A stretch of DNA of 55,177 nucleotides from Pleurocapsa sp. MO_226.B13 (GTDB lineage Bacteria > Cyanobacteriota > Cyanobacteriia > Cyanobacteriales > Xenococcaceae). Below are positions 43,454 through 52,244 of the stretch, one piece after another. The stretch lies in the NCBI GenBank assembly GCA_030064795.1, contig JASJEI010000018.1, forward strand, positions 1-55,177. The letters run 5' to 3'. The translations under genes and the position numbers were made by a program. Within the stretch, counting starts at the first letter, position 1. Every line of letters starts with the position of its first letter. A model generated the notes under the pieces. That model searched no databases, was not told the origin of the DNA, and saw only the letters and a program-made list of their open reading frames with translations.

Positions 43454-44818
43454 ATGCGCGTCTGTGTAATTGGTACGGGATATGTTGGTCTGGTAACTGG
43501 AGTTTGTCTGGCTAAGATCGGTCACGATGTTATTTGTGTAGATAACAATGAATCAAAAGTAGCTCTAATGCAGTCGGGACAATCGCCCATCTACGAACCA
43601 GGATTAACAGAACTGATGCAGTCGGCGATGTCTGCAAAGAAACTCAAATTTACTACAGATTTGGCTGCTGGTGTGGCTCACGGTGAAATATTATTTATTG
43701 CAGTAGGAACTCCCGCTTTACCTACGGGAGAAAGCGACACTCGCTATGTTGAGGCGGTAGCCAGAGGTATCGGTACTCATCTCAATGGCGGTTATAAGGT
43801 CATTGTCAATAAGTCTACAGTTCCCATTGGTTCGGGGGATTGGGTACGTAGAATTGTCTTGGACGGTGTTGCCGAAAGAAAAGCCGAGATTGCTGGTTTT
43901 GATGTGGTGAGTAACCCCGAATTTCTCAGGGAAGGTTCGGCAGTATACGATACTTTCAATCCCGATCGCATCGTCCTCGGTAGCAATAGTTATAAAGCGA
44001 TCGCCATGATGCAGGAACTATATCAACCTCTGGTGACTAGAGAGTTTGGCGAAGATAAGTCTTTACCTCCCGTACCAGTAGTAGTGACGGATTTGAGTTC
44101 GGCAGAAACAATCAAATACGCGGCCAATTCTTTCCTCGCCACCAAAATTAGCTTTATTAACGAAGTGGCAAATATTTGCGATCGCGTCGGTGCAGACGTG
44201 ACTCAGGTAGCTGCGGGTATTGGCTTAGATTCTCGGATTGGTAATCGATTTTTACAGGCTGGTATTGGCTGGGGTGGTTCTTGTTTTCCTAAAGATGTCT
44301 CCGCTTTAATTCACACAGCCGATGACTATGGTTATAATGCGGAGTTACTTAAATCTGCGGTACGAGTCAATCAAAAACAGAGATATCTGGCGATCGAGAA
44401 ACTACAACAAACACTTAAAATCCTCAAGGGGAAAACTATTGGTTTACTCGGACTAACCTTTAAACCCGACACTGACGATCTTAGAGACGCACCCGCATTA
44501 GATTTAATCAAAGAACTAATTCGTCTGGGTGCCAGAGTCAAAGCCTACGATCCAATAATTACCAATCAAAATCTCGAAATCATGCTGGCAACTAGTCCCG
44601 AAGAACTGGCAGATGGTTGCGATGCCCTAGTCTTAGTTACCGACTGGCAAGAATTTTTAGAACTAGATTATGCCCAATTAGCGCGAGTGATGAAAAATCC
44701 CGTAATTATTGACGGACGCAACTGTCTGGAACCTCAAAGTCTAGAAACGGCGGGCTTTACCTATATCGGCATCGGCAGATCTGGTCAAATTCTGCGATCT
44801 AAAGCGATCGCTGTATAA
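43454..44818 (+). CDS. ugd: UDP-glucose 6-dehydrogenase
   Basis: 454 aa from the ATG at 43454 (MRVCVIGTGYVGLVTG); the earlier frame start at 43436 adds six residues before a family-typical N-terminus. NAD-binding GTGYVG (7-12), catalytic C277 in GWGGSCFPKD, and the UDP-sugar domain GLTFKPDTDDLRDAP (~346-360). It oxidises UDP-glucose twice to UDP-glucuronate, the precursor of uronic-acid polysaccharides. First gene of the surface-glycan locus and preceded by copy A of the shared regulatory element; monocistronic, with 310 bp to the next gene. Confidence 0.95.
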   Translation: MRVCVIGTGYVGLVTGVCLAKIGHDVICVDNNESKVALMQSGQSPIYEPGLTELMQSAMSAKKLKFTTDLAAGVAHGEILFIAVGTPALPTGESDTRYVEAVARGIGTHLNGGYKVIVNKSTVPIGSGDWVRRIVLDGVAERKAEIAGFDVVSNPEFLREGSAVYDTFNPDRIVLGSNSYKAIAMMQELYQPLVTREFGEDKSLPPVPVVVTDLSSAETIKYAANSFLATKISFINEVANICDRVGADVTQVAAGIGLDSRIGNRFLQAGIGWGGSCFPKDVSALIHTADDYGYNAELLKSAVRVNQKQRYLAIEKLQQTLKILKGKTIGLLGLTFKPDTDDLRDAPALDLIKELIRLGARVKAYDPIITNQNLEIMLATSPEELADGCDALVLVTDWQEFLELDYAQLARVMKNPVIIDGRNCLEPQSLETAGFTYIGIGRSGQILRSKAIAV

Positions 44819-45128
44819 ACTTGAAAATTTTCTTAAAATCTTCAAGCAGTGCGTACTCCACCATTAAAATAACTTACGGTCGGGTTTTTGTTTGAGAGTT
44901 TGACAATATTTCCAAGTGTGAGATTCTTCTCATCAAAGTTTCACACCCAGTTCATTGACAATTGCGAAGCTAACAATAGACATCTTTCTCATGTCTCGCC
45001 AAGTCGAGTGTGAAGTTTGCAGAGATTGAGGTGGTGATGTAGTAAAGATTAAATTCATTACTCCCAACACCTCACTACTTTCTACAAACAAGTTTAATCA
45101 ACAAAACATCCACCAGAGCGTTACTATC
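44819..45128. other. Intergenic region holding regulatory copy B
   Basis: 310 bp without a gene. Contains copy B of the shared element at 44915-44980 and about 150 bp of leader before the next gene. Confidence 0.6.
44915..44980 (+). promoter_or_regulatory. Shared 11-bp-phased activator element, copy B
   Basis: TCA half-sites at 44930, 44941 and 44952 (11-bp steps), context TTCTCATcAAAGTTTCACAC then CCAGTTCATTGACA, followed by GCGAAGCTAACAATAGAC with TAACAAT as candidate -10. It lies 175 bp before the glycosyltransferase at 45129, leaving a leader of about 145 nt. Confidence 0.75.
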
Positions 45129-46403
45129 ATGGCTCGAATACATCCCTCATCCATTACCACAGGCGAATACCGAAGAATCATGGTGTACTCCCACGACGCT
45201 TTTGGTTTGGGTAACATTCGCCGAATGTTGGCAATTTGCAAATATTTGCTCAAATATATTCCTAATCTCTCGATTTTGCTAGTATCTGGTTCGCCAATGC
45301 TGCAAAGCTTTCGTTTGCCCCCAGGATTGGACTATATCAAGCTTCCTTGTTTAAATCGCGGTCAATCGGGAAAGATGGCGGTTAAATATCTCAACGCCGA
45401 CTTGGAATCGATTTTAAAATTGCGTTCGGAATTAATCTTGGCAGCAGCGAAAAACTATCAACCAGATTTAGTTTTAGTCGATAAAAAACCATCGGGAATT
45501 CAAGGGGAATTGAGTCCTACAATCAAATATTTAAAAAGCAATTTGCCAGCCACAAAATTTGTCTTATTGCTGCGAGATATTTTGGATACCCCTACCAAAA
45601 CCATTCAAGAATGGAAACGAGAAAACTATTATCGCCAGGTAGAGTTAATTTACGATCGCCTGTTAGTAGTGGGAATGCCCGAAGTCTTCGATTTAGTTAA
45701 GAATTATCAGTTTAACGAGGCGATCGCTGCTAAAGTCCGTTATTGTGGTTATCTTCGCAAAGAATCGGGATTAAAAAATCGTCGTACCATTCGCCAAGAG
45801 TTAAATATTAAACCTAATGAGAAGTTAGTTTTAGTTACCCCTGGTGGGGGAGAAGATGGTTATTATTTAATTAATAATTATCTCCAGGGTTTAGCACAAC
45901 ATCAGCAACGTTTCGAGCAAGAAAAAGTTCGCACTCTGATCTTTTGTGGGGCGGAAATGCCTCTAGAACATCAACAACAAATCTATCAACAAGCAGCAAA
46001 ATATTCTGGGGTTACGGTACTAGAATTTACTAATGATTTGATGAGCTACGTTAATACCGCAGATGCAGTCATATCGATGGGTGGCTACAACACTATTACC
46101 GAAGTTTTACAAAAAGGCAAAAAAGCGATCGTCGTACCTCGAATTAAACCAGGAAGAGAACAGTTGATCCGCGCTCGAAGTATGGCGAAGGCAGGATTAA
46201 TTAAAATGATTCACCCCGAACAACTCGAACCTAACTTATTAGTTGAAACTATATTTGCTAGTTTAGCCCGACAACATCCTTATAAAACGATCGAAGGTTT
46301 AGATTTTTCTGGACTACCGAGAGTTACCGATTATTTAGCAATGCTGCTATTTAACTCCTTTAACGTTCAAACCACTGCTACTACTGTTCTGGAATCTGCC
46401 TAG
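45129..46403 (+). CDS. MurG-like GT-B glycosyltransferase (COG4671 type), first of a pair
   Basis: 424 aa. The N-terminal domain has SHDAFGLGNIRRML (~22-35), a variant of the GxGHxxR loop of MurG/GT28 enzymes, and the C-terminal domain has LVTPGGGEDGYYLI (~238-251) and the nucleotide-sugar loop SMGGYNTITEVLQKGKKAIV (~316-335). Predicted cytoplasmic or membrane-associated, using a UDP- or other NDP-sugar to extend a lipid-linked or phenolic acceptor. It forms an operon with the second enzyme (62-bp gap). Sugar and acceptor unknown. Confidence 0.85.
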   Translation: MARIHPSSITTGEYRRIMVYSHDAFGLGNIRRMLAICKYLLKYIPNLSILLVSGSPMLQSFRLPPGLDYIKLPCLNRGQSGKMAVKYLNADLESILKLRSELILAAAKNYQPDLVLVDKKPSGIQGELSPTIKYLKSNLPATKFVLLLRDILDTPTKTIQEWKRENYYRQVELIYDRLLVVGMPEVFDLVKNYQFNEAIAAKVRYCGYLRKESGLKNRRTIRQELNIKPNEKLVLVTPGGGEDGYYLINNYLQGLAQHQQRFEQEKVRTLIFCGAEMPLEHQQQIYQQAAKYSGVTVLEFTNDLMSYVNTADAVISMGGYNTITEVLQKGKKAIVVPRIKPGREQLIRARSMAKAGLIKMIHPEQLEPNLLVETIFASLARQHPYKTIEGLDFSGLPRVTDYLAMLLFNSFNVQTTATTVLESA

Positions 46404-46465
46404 ATTTAGACAGAAAAGCGATCGCAAGCTTACCACTAACCATTAACTACTAATTATTAACAACT

Positions 46466-47644
46466 ATGAAAAAAGTAATGTTTTATTGCCAACATATTCT
46501 TGGCATGGGTCATCTGATTCGCAGCGTCGAAATTGTTAAAGGATTGATTCCTAATTTTCAAATCTGTTTTATTAATGGTGGACAGGTTATCGAAGAATTT
46601 CAATTTCCTCCAGAGATTGAGGTTGTTAATATTCCTGCGGTCAAAACCGATACTGAGTTTAATGAATTACGACCAGTAAACGATAGTTTGACTATGGAAG
46701 AAGTAGAAACTATTCGCAGGAATATACTTCTCGATGTTTGCGATCGCTTTCAACCAGATATTCTGATTATTGAGTTATATCCCTTTGGTAGAAGACGCTT
46801 TTCTTTTGAATTGATTCCTTTAGTTGAGAAGGCAAAATCAATGGGAACTAAAATTGTTTCTAGCGTCAGAGATATTGTCGTTACCAAACAAAACCAACAG
46901 CGTCACGAAGAAAAAGTTTGTCGTTTAATTAATAAGTATTTCGATATGCTATTGATTCACGGCGATCCTAACTTTGTTAAACTCAATCTTAGCTTTTCTC
47001 GCGTTGACGATCTCAATTGCCCCGTACACTATACAGGCTATGTGGTGCAACCAGTCCCCAAACCAAAAAGAACCATCGATAAACCTTTAATTCTAGTTAG
47101 TGTTGGTGGCGGAAGATTTGGACACGATTTATTAGAATGCGTCGTTGATACCGCACCAATTTTAGAAGCGAAAATTTCCTACCAGATTCAAATGTTTACT
47201 GGCCCATTCTGTCCCGAATCAGTATTGCAGAAATTGCAGGCAAAAGCCCAGGGTCAAGATAACATTACGGTAAGCCGTTATACTTCCAATCTCTTAGATT
47301 ATATGCAGCAAGCAGACTTATCAATTGGGATGTCTGGCTACAACACTACGATGAATATCTTGAGTACTGGTGTCAAGGCGATGATGATGGCATTCCAAGG
47401 CAATAATGACAAAGAACAAGAAACTCGTGTCAAGAAATTGGATAAATTAGGTCGCGTCAAAATGATTTATCCTCAAGACCTAAACCCAGAACAATTTGCT
47501 CAAAATATTGTTGATTATCTCAAACAAAACCACACCCAATTACCTCTAAATCTCGATGGAGTTAATAACACTGCAAAATACGTCCAACAGCTAGTGGTAA
47601 AGCAAGAGACGAGTCCTAAAAAGCAACTTGCTGCTATATATTGA
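46466..47644 (+). CDS. MurG-like GT-B glycosyltransferase (COG4671 type), second of a pair
   Basis: 392 aa. Here the N-terminal loop is canonical: HILGMGHLIRS (~10-20). The donor-binding loop is GMSGYNTTMNILSTGVKAM (~292-310), preceded by LVSVGGGRFGHDLL. It resembles the enzyme encoded just upstream in length and fold (SxGGYNT/MSGYNT), so the two probably arose by duplication and act in successive steps or as a heterodimer (inference). Expressed from the same copy B element. Confidence 0.85.
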   Translation: MKKVMFYCQHILGMGHLIRSVEIVKGLIPNFQICFINGGQVIEEFQFPPEIEVVNIPAVKTDTEFNELRPVNDSLTMEEVETIRRNILLDVCDRFQPDILIIELYPFGRRRFSFELIPLVEKAKSMGTKIVSSVRDIVVTKQNQQRHEEKVCRLINKYFDMLLIHGDPNFVKLNLSFSRVDDLNCPVHYTGYVVQPVPKPKRTIDKPLILVSVGGGRFGHDLLECVVDTAPILEAKISYQIQMFTGPFCPESVLQKLQAKAQGQDNITVSRYTSNLLDYMQQADLSIGMSGYNTTMNILSTGVKAMMMAFQGNNDKEQETRVKKLDKLGRVKMIYPQDLNPEQFAQNIVDYLKQNHTQLPLNLDGVNNTAKYVQQLVVKQETSPKKQLAAIY

Positions 47645-47950
47645 TCTCCTAGCATTTCTCAAAAATATATTGGTAAATTTTCATCGCGATCGCCATTTTC
47701 ATAGCGATCGCTCTTGTCATGGTAATTTTTAGTAGAGTAATTGCAAAAGTAATCTGAAATATTAAAAGCTATTGGTTTTTTGTCAGTTGTCAGTTGTACC
47801 TCCCCATCTTCCCCATCTCCCTCATCTTTCTTATTCCTCATTCCTCTCAATGAAATTCTTCTCATAAAAGCTTCACGAACGATTCATTGATGATTGAGAA
47901 ACTAAAAATAACGGCAAATACCCTTTAGCAACAATCACCATCTAACCGTC
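47645..47950. other. Intergenic region with a C/T-rich tract and regulatory copy C
   Basis: 306 bp, no gene. A pyrimidine-rich tract (~47799-47846) precedes copy C of the shared element. Confidence 0.6.
47847..47915 (+). promoter_or_regulatory. Shared 11-bp-phased activator element, copy C
   Basis: TCA half-sites at 47862, 47873 and 47884 (11-bp steps), context TTCTCATaAAAGCTTCACGA then ACGATTCATTGA, followed by GAGAAACTAAAAATAACG with TAAAAAT as candidate -10. It ends 65 bp before the GT4 gene. Confidence 0.75.
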
Positions 47951-49168
47951 ATGAAAAACAACGCAACCATCTGTATTACTGCTCAAGAATTTCCACCTGA
48001 TGTCGGTGGTGTAGGCGTGTCGGCAAAAAGAATTTCTTTATTGCTTCAAGAACTAGGATACGAAGTTCATGTTGCTATTTTTCGTTCCGTGTTCCGTAAA
48101 GAAGAAGCCTTGGCAAAAGCAGGAAAATTCAGGCGATCGCAATGTAAAACCGAGGAACAAGACGGAATCAAAGTCCATCGTATCTATCCTGCTGTTCGTT
48201 CTAAAATTTCTCGCAGACAAGAGTATTTAATGGATGTTTACGGACAACTAAATCTTCTCCATCAGCAATATAAATTCGATGTAGTCCACGCTTTTTTTAT
48301 TAATGAAACTGGTTTTCTAACCACCATGTTGGCTAAAGAAAACGGTATTGCTGTTATTAATAGTATTCGCGGTGCGGATCTTCACAAACATATTTTTGAT
48401 TGCCGACAGCAGAAACAGATAGATTGGACTCTAGCTAATTCTGACTGGACTACTTTTGTCAGCCAAGACCTGATGAAACGGGCGCGTTTATTTACTCCCG
48501 AAATTATTAATAAATCTACAGCATTTTTAAATTCTATCGCCCCCGTCGATTTTGATAATTTAGAAAAGCCCTTATTAGCTGATAAATTAAAAGGTATAGT
48601 TATTGGTTCTGTCGGTAACTTCCGCGACAAGAAAGGGATCGAATATCTCTTGGATGCTTGTCAAAATTTGAAAACAGAATTTACCCTATTATTTGTTGGT
48701 GATTTTGTTTCTAAAGAAGAAAAATATTGGCTGCAAGAATTAGCTAAAAGTGGTCTAGAAGACAAGATTATCATTACAGGAAAAATTAGCCGTGACGAAG
48801 CCTTAGCATACTTACCCTACATGGATATTTTTGCTATTCCTTCCCTCAACGATGGCTGTCCCAATGCCTTATTAGAAGCGATGTTAGCCGAAAAAGCTGT
48901 AGTGGGAACTAACGTCGATGCGATCGGCGAAATTCTTGAAGATGGTATCAATGGTTTGCTCGTAAATCCCTATTCAAGTGAAGAATTAGCGATCGCCATT
49001 TCTAAATTAATCGCTCGCCCCTTACTAAGAGAAACATACGGCAAGTTAGCCAAACAAAAGATTTTACAGGACTTGAATCCTGCTGTAGAACAAGCTAACT
49101 GGGCTAAAGTTTACGAGCGCGTATTAGCCAAAAGTACTCTACCCCAAATGCCCGTATTAACGGTGTAG
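47951..49168 (+). CDS. GT4-family glycosyltransferase
   Basis: 405 aa GT-B enzyme. N-terminal PPDVGGVGVSAKRIS (~17-31) is the acceptor-side glycine loop of GT4 enzymes. In the C-terminal half, IGSVGNFRDKKGIEYLLDA (~218-236) and the EX7E-type motif PSLNDGCPNALLEAMLAEKA (~298-317) bind the nucleotide sugar. Retaining mechanism by family. First gene of a run with GT2 and the ABC exporter, under copy C of the shared element. A near-perfect 28-bp palindrome overlaps its stop codon. Confidence 0.92.
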   Translation: MKNNATICITAQEFPPDVGGVGVSAKRISLLLQELGYEVHVAIFRSVFRKEEALAKAGKFRRSQCKTEEQDGIKVHRIYPAVRSKISRRQEYLMDVYGQLNLLHQQYKFDVVHAFFINETGFLTTMLAKENGIAVINSIRGADLHKHIFDCRQQKQIDWTLANSDWTTFVSQDLMKRARLFTPEIINKSTAFLNSIAPVDFDNLEKPLLADKLKGIVIGSVGNFRDKKGIEYLLDACQNLKTEFTLLFVGDFVSKEEKYWLQELAKSGLEDKIIITGKISRDEALAYLPYMDIFAIPSLNDGCPNALLEAMLAEKAVVGTNVDAIGEILEDGINGLLVNPYSSEELAIAISKLIARPLLRETYGKLAKQKILQDLNPAVEQANWAKVYERVLAKSTLPQMPVLTV

Positions 49169-49192
49169 AGACACGATATATCGCGTCTCTAC
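49165..49192. repeat. 28-bp palindrome at the end of the GT4 gene
   Basis: GTAGAGACACGA-TATA-TCGCGTCTCTAC: 11 of 12 pairs match around a TATA loop, starting at the last base pair before the TAG stop. The core matches the outer helix of the MITE at 15190-15254, so it is a member of the same palindromic repeat family. It may also attenuate read-through to the GT2 gene. Confidence 0.8.
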
Positions 49193-49243
49193 ATTGGTCG
49201 TCGGTTACAAACAACAAACAAGTATTGTGGAGAAGATAAGCAA

Positions 49244-50245
49244 ATGAATCAGCCTCAAGTTACTTTAGTGGTAGTTCCTAGAGAACGTTTTAGCTACACT
49301 CGCGAATCTCTGGAAAGCATCTATCGAGATACTACTTATCCCTTCGATTTAGTTTATGTTGACGGCAACTCCCCCAAACATATTCGAGAATATCTAGAAG
49401 AACAATCAGTAGATAAGAAATTTAAGCTAATTAGAACTGAAAACTATCTGTCTCCCAACCAAGCGAGAAATATCGGCTTAAAATATGTCAAAACCAAATA
49501 TCTAGTCTTTGTCGATAACGATATTCACGTTGCACCAGGCTGGTTAGAAAAACTGGTTCAATGTGCCGAAGAAACTGAATCGGCAGTGGTTTGTCCCTTA
49601 GTATGTATTGGTAAAGATTTACACTCCAAAATTCACCTTGCTGGTGGAGAAGCACGAATCATTCTCGAAATTCAGAACGAGCAAGCAAGACGCAAAGTCC
49701 ACGAAAAACACTACTTTGTCAATCGTCCCGTTGCCGAGGTGCGAGACCAGCTAAAACGCAGAGAGTGTGAATTTGCAGAGTTTCACTGTATGTTAGTCCG
49801 TACCGATGTGTTTGAAACTATCGGTTTATTAGATGAAAAGCTACTCAGCACTAGAGAACATATCGACTTTTCGATGACAGTAACCAATGCGGGAGAAAAA
49901 ATCTACTGCGAACCAGATTCTGTCGTTACCTATGTACCCGATAGTGGGTTTGAATTGTCAGATATGACTTACTTTATGCTGCGCTGGAGTGATGAGTGGG
50001 AAATAGCCAGTCTCAAACGCTTTCGCAAGAAATGGGATGTGACTAAAAAAGACAAATACTTCAAAAAACGCTACAAACGATTGGGATATCGCCGTCATCA
50101 GGCTTTGCTGCGCCCCTTAGCGAAACGGCTGGCTTTTGGTAGTCATCAACCCTGGTTAGAAAAAGTACTAATAGCAGGCGAAAGAAAGCTAAATAATTAT
50201 ATTAGCGATCGCCATAAAGCCGAAAAGTTAACAGTAAATAATTAG
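49244..50245 (+). CDS. GT2-family glycosyltransferase
   Basis: 333 aa GT-A enzyme. N-terminal VTLVVVPRERFSYTRESLESIY (~5-26), a nucleotide-binding VYVDGNSPKHI, and the metal-binding DxD in YLVFVDNDIHVAPGWLEKL (~85-103). The catalytic-region EFHCMLVRTDVFETIGLLDE follows. Inverting family; makes or extends a polysaccharide or glycolipid. It starts 75 bp after the GT4 stop and ends 2 bp before the ABC exporter, so at least GT2 and ABC are tightly coupled. Confidence 0.9.
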   Translation: MNQPQVTLVVVPRERFSYTRESLESIYRDTTYPFDLVYVDGNSPKHIREYLEEQSVDKKFKLIRTENYLSPNQARNIGLKYVKTKYLVFVDNDIHVAPGWLEKLVQCAEETESAVVCPLVCIGKDLHSKIHLAGGEARIILEIQNEQARRKVHEKHYFVNRPVAEVRDQLKRRECEFAEFHCMLVRTDVFETIGLLDEKLLSTREHIDFSMTVTNAGEKIYCEPDSVVTYVPDSGFELSDMTYFMLRWSDEWEIASLKRFRKKWDVTKKDKYFKKRYKRLGYRRHQALLRPLAKRLAFGSHQPWLEKVLIAGERKLNNYISDRHKAEKLTVNN

Positions 50246-50247
50246 AG

Positions 50248-52074
50248 ATGAAAAAGAAACGTCCCAAAAATATCAAACAGGGAATATCAGGGCTAAGTCG
50301 GATTTTTAACCACTTTTTGCCCCAAATACGCCCCCAAAGCCGTTTAATTACCGTTTCCTTTTTGGCTTTAATTGCGGAAACCGTCTTTCGTCTCCTCGAA
50401 CCCTGGCCTCTGAAGTTTATTTTTGACGAGATCATCTATAAGGGGTTTGAGGTAGAAAGTCTGAAAGTTCCTTTTTTAGATAACCTCGGCAGTTTGGGTT
50501 TACTTTCAATCTTGACTTTTGGTTTAGTGGCGATCGCGATGCTGCGGGGAACAATGGCATATATCAGTACTGCGGGAATGGCAGTTGCTGCTACCAGAAT
50601 TATGAGCGAGATTCGTGCCAATTTGTATTCTCATCTGCAAAGTCTATCTCTTTCCTTTCACCATCAAGCCAAGACAGGAGATTTAATCACCCGCGTTACC
50701 TACGACATTGAAAGACTAAGAGAAGTTACGGTGGTATCTGCTTTACCATTGCTGACCAACAGCCTCACCATGATCGGAATGTTAGCGGTGATGATGTGGT
50801 TAAATATACAGCTAGCTTTAATTGCGATCGCAGTTTTCCCCGTCTTCTTAATCACCACTGCGGTGATGAGCAAAAAAATTCACAAAGTAGCCAAAAAGCA
50901 ACGCAAACGTGAAGGCGTAATGGCGGCCAACGCAGCGGAAGCGATCGGCGCAATCAAAGTAGTCAAAGCTTTATCTCTACAATCTCGCTTGGCAAAGACT
51001 TTTGCCAAACAAAATCAAAAAAGCCTCAAAGAAAGTGCCGAAACTCAAAAACTACGGGCAAAACAGGAAAGAACTGTAGAGGTGTTAGTGGCGATCGCTA
51101 CTTCCTTAGTTCTGTGGCGGGGGGTACAGTTAGTGATTGCAGGTGCAGTTACCCCTGGAGACTTGCTGGTCTTTATTACCTATCTCAAGGTAGCATTTAA
51201 ACCGATGCGTCAGTTAGCAAAATATACAGGACAAATTGCTAAGGCGATCGCTTCGGGAGAAAGAATTGTCGATCTTTTAGAAATCGTCCCCGAAGTAAGA
51301 GACATGAGGGGTTCTTATCCCGCACCTGCTTTTAGAGGCATAGTTGAGTTTCGCAACGTCAGTTTTACCTACGAAAAAGGTCAAAAAAATATTATCAATA
51401 ACGTTTCTCTCAGGGCTTTTCCAGGGCAAAAAGTCGCTCTCGTCGGGGCTTCTGGGGGCGGAAAATCGACTCTAGTTAGTTTGTTGCTGCGTCTTTACGA
51501 TCCAGCTGAAGGACAAATCTTAATTGATGGTTGCGATATTAGAGAATTTACCCTCGATTCTTTGAGAAGACGAGTCAGCATTGTTTTACAAGATAGTCTT
51601 CTGTTTGCCACTACCATCAGAGAAAACATTGCCTATGGCAGTGGTGCCAGTGTAACTGATGCGGAAATCGAAGCTGCTGCCCGTTTAGCCAATGCCCATG
51701 ATTTTATTATGGACTTACCCGACGGCTACGATACTGTAGTCGGAGAACGAGGCGCGACTCTCTCTGGGGGACAAAGACAGCGGATTGCGATCGCCCGTGC
51801 GGCGATTCGCCAAGCCCCAATTGTTATTCTCGATGAACCCACCGTTGGTCTAGATAATCAAAGCGAACGTCTCGTTACCGAAGCTTTGGATAAATTAACC
51901 CAGATATCTACTACTTTTCTAATTACTCACGATCTTAGAACCGCTAAAAACGCCGACCAAATCTTTTATCTAGAGGACGGCAAAATTTTAGAAAGGGGCA
52001 AACACCAGCAACTGATCAGACGGGGCCAACACTACGCTACTCTCTACCGCTTACAGGAAACAGTTCATCATTAG
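50248..52074 (+). CDS. MsbA-type ABC exporter (fused permease-ATPase)
   Basis: 608 aa half-transporter. Residues ~25-330 are the six-helix type IV exporter membrane domain; the ATPase follows with Walker A GASGGGKS (400-407), signature LSGGQRQRIAIA, Walker B IVILDEPTVGLD and H-loop ITHD. Homodimer in the cytoplasmic membrane. Immediately downstream of GT2 (2 bp) in a glycan locus, it most likely flips or exports the lipid-linked product of the neighbouring glycosyltransferases (inference). Ends before a heptamer array. Confidence 0.92.
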   Translation: MKKKRPKNIKQGISGLSRIFNHFLPQIRPQSRLITVSFLALIAETVFRLLEPWPLKFIFDEIIYKGFEVESLKVPFLDNLGSLGLLSILTFGLVAIAMLRGTMAYISTAGMAVAATRIMSEIRANLYSHLQSLSLSFHHQAKTGDLITRVTYDIERLREVTVVSALPLLTNSLTMIGMLAVMMWLNIQLALIAIAVFPVFLITTAVMSKKIHKVAKKQRKREGVMAANAAEAIGAIKVVKALSLQSRLAKTFAKQNQKSLKESAETQKLRAKQERTVEVLVAIATSLVLWRGVQLVIAGAVTPGDLLVFITYLKVAFKPMRQLAKYTGQIAKAIASGERIVDLLEIVPEVRDMRGSYPAPAFRGIVEFRNVSFTYEKGQKNIINNVSLRAFPGQKVALVGASGGGKSTLVSLLLRLYDPAEGQILIDGCDIREFTLDSLRRRVSIVLQDSLLFATTIRENIAYGSGASVTDAEIEAAARLANAHDFIMDLPDGYDTVVGERGATLSGGQRQRIAIARAAIRQAPIVILDEPTVGLDNQSERLVTEALDKLTQISTTFLITHDLRTAKNADQIFYLEDGKILERGKHQQLIRRGQHYATLYRLQETVHH

Positions 52075-52087
52075 TAAGAAGTTCGGA

Positions 52088-52136
52088 GTTAGTAGTTAGT
52101 AGTTAGTAGTTAGTGGTTAGTGGTTAGTAGTTAGTC
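52088..52136. repeat. Heptamer tandem repeat, 7 x GTTAGTN
   Basis: Seven copies GTTAGTA (3), GTTAGTG (2), GTTAGTA (1), GTTAGTC (1), STRR-type, followed by a C/T-rich tract (52141-52220) of CTCCTCATTCCTC-like units. Confidence 0.9.
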
Positions 52137-52244
52137 TTTGCTTCTTCCCACCCCCGACCGCCTTCCCCCTCTTCCTTGCTCCTCGTTCCTTGCTCCTCAT
52201 TCCTCATTCCTCCTTCCTCAATTAGCAGACTGAGAAATATAGTC

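Noticed and set aside
52176..52244. Upstream TTG start for the histidine phosphatase
   Set aside because: The added residues are encoded by a C/T-rich simple tract; the ATG at 52245 is a better start.
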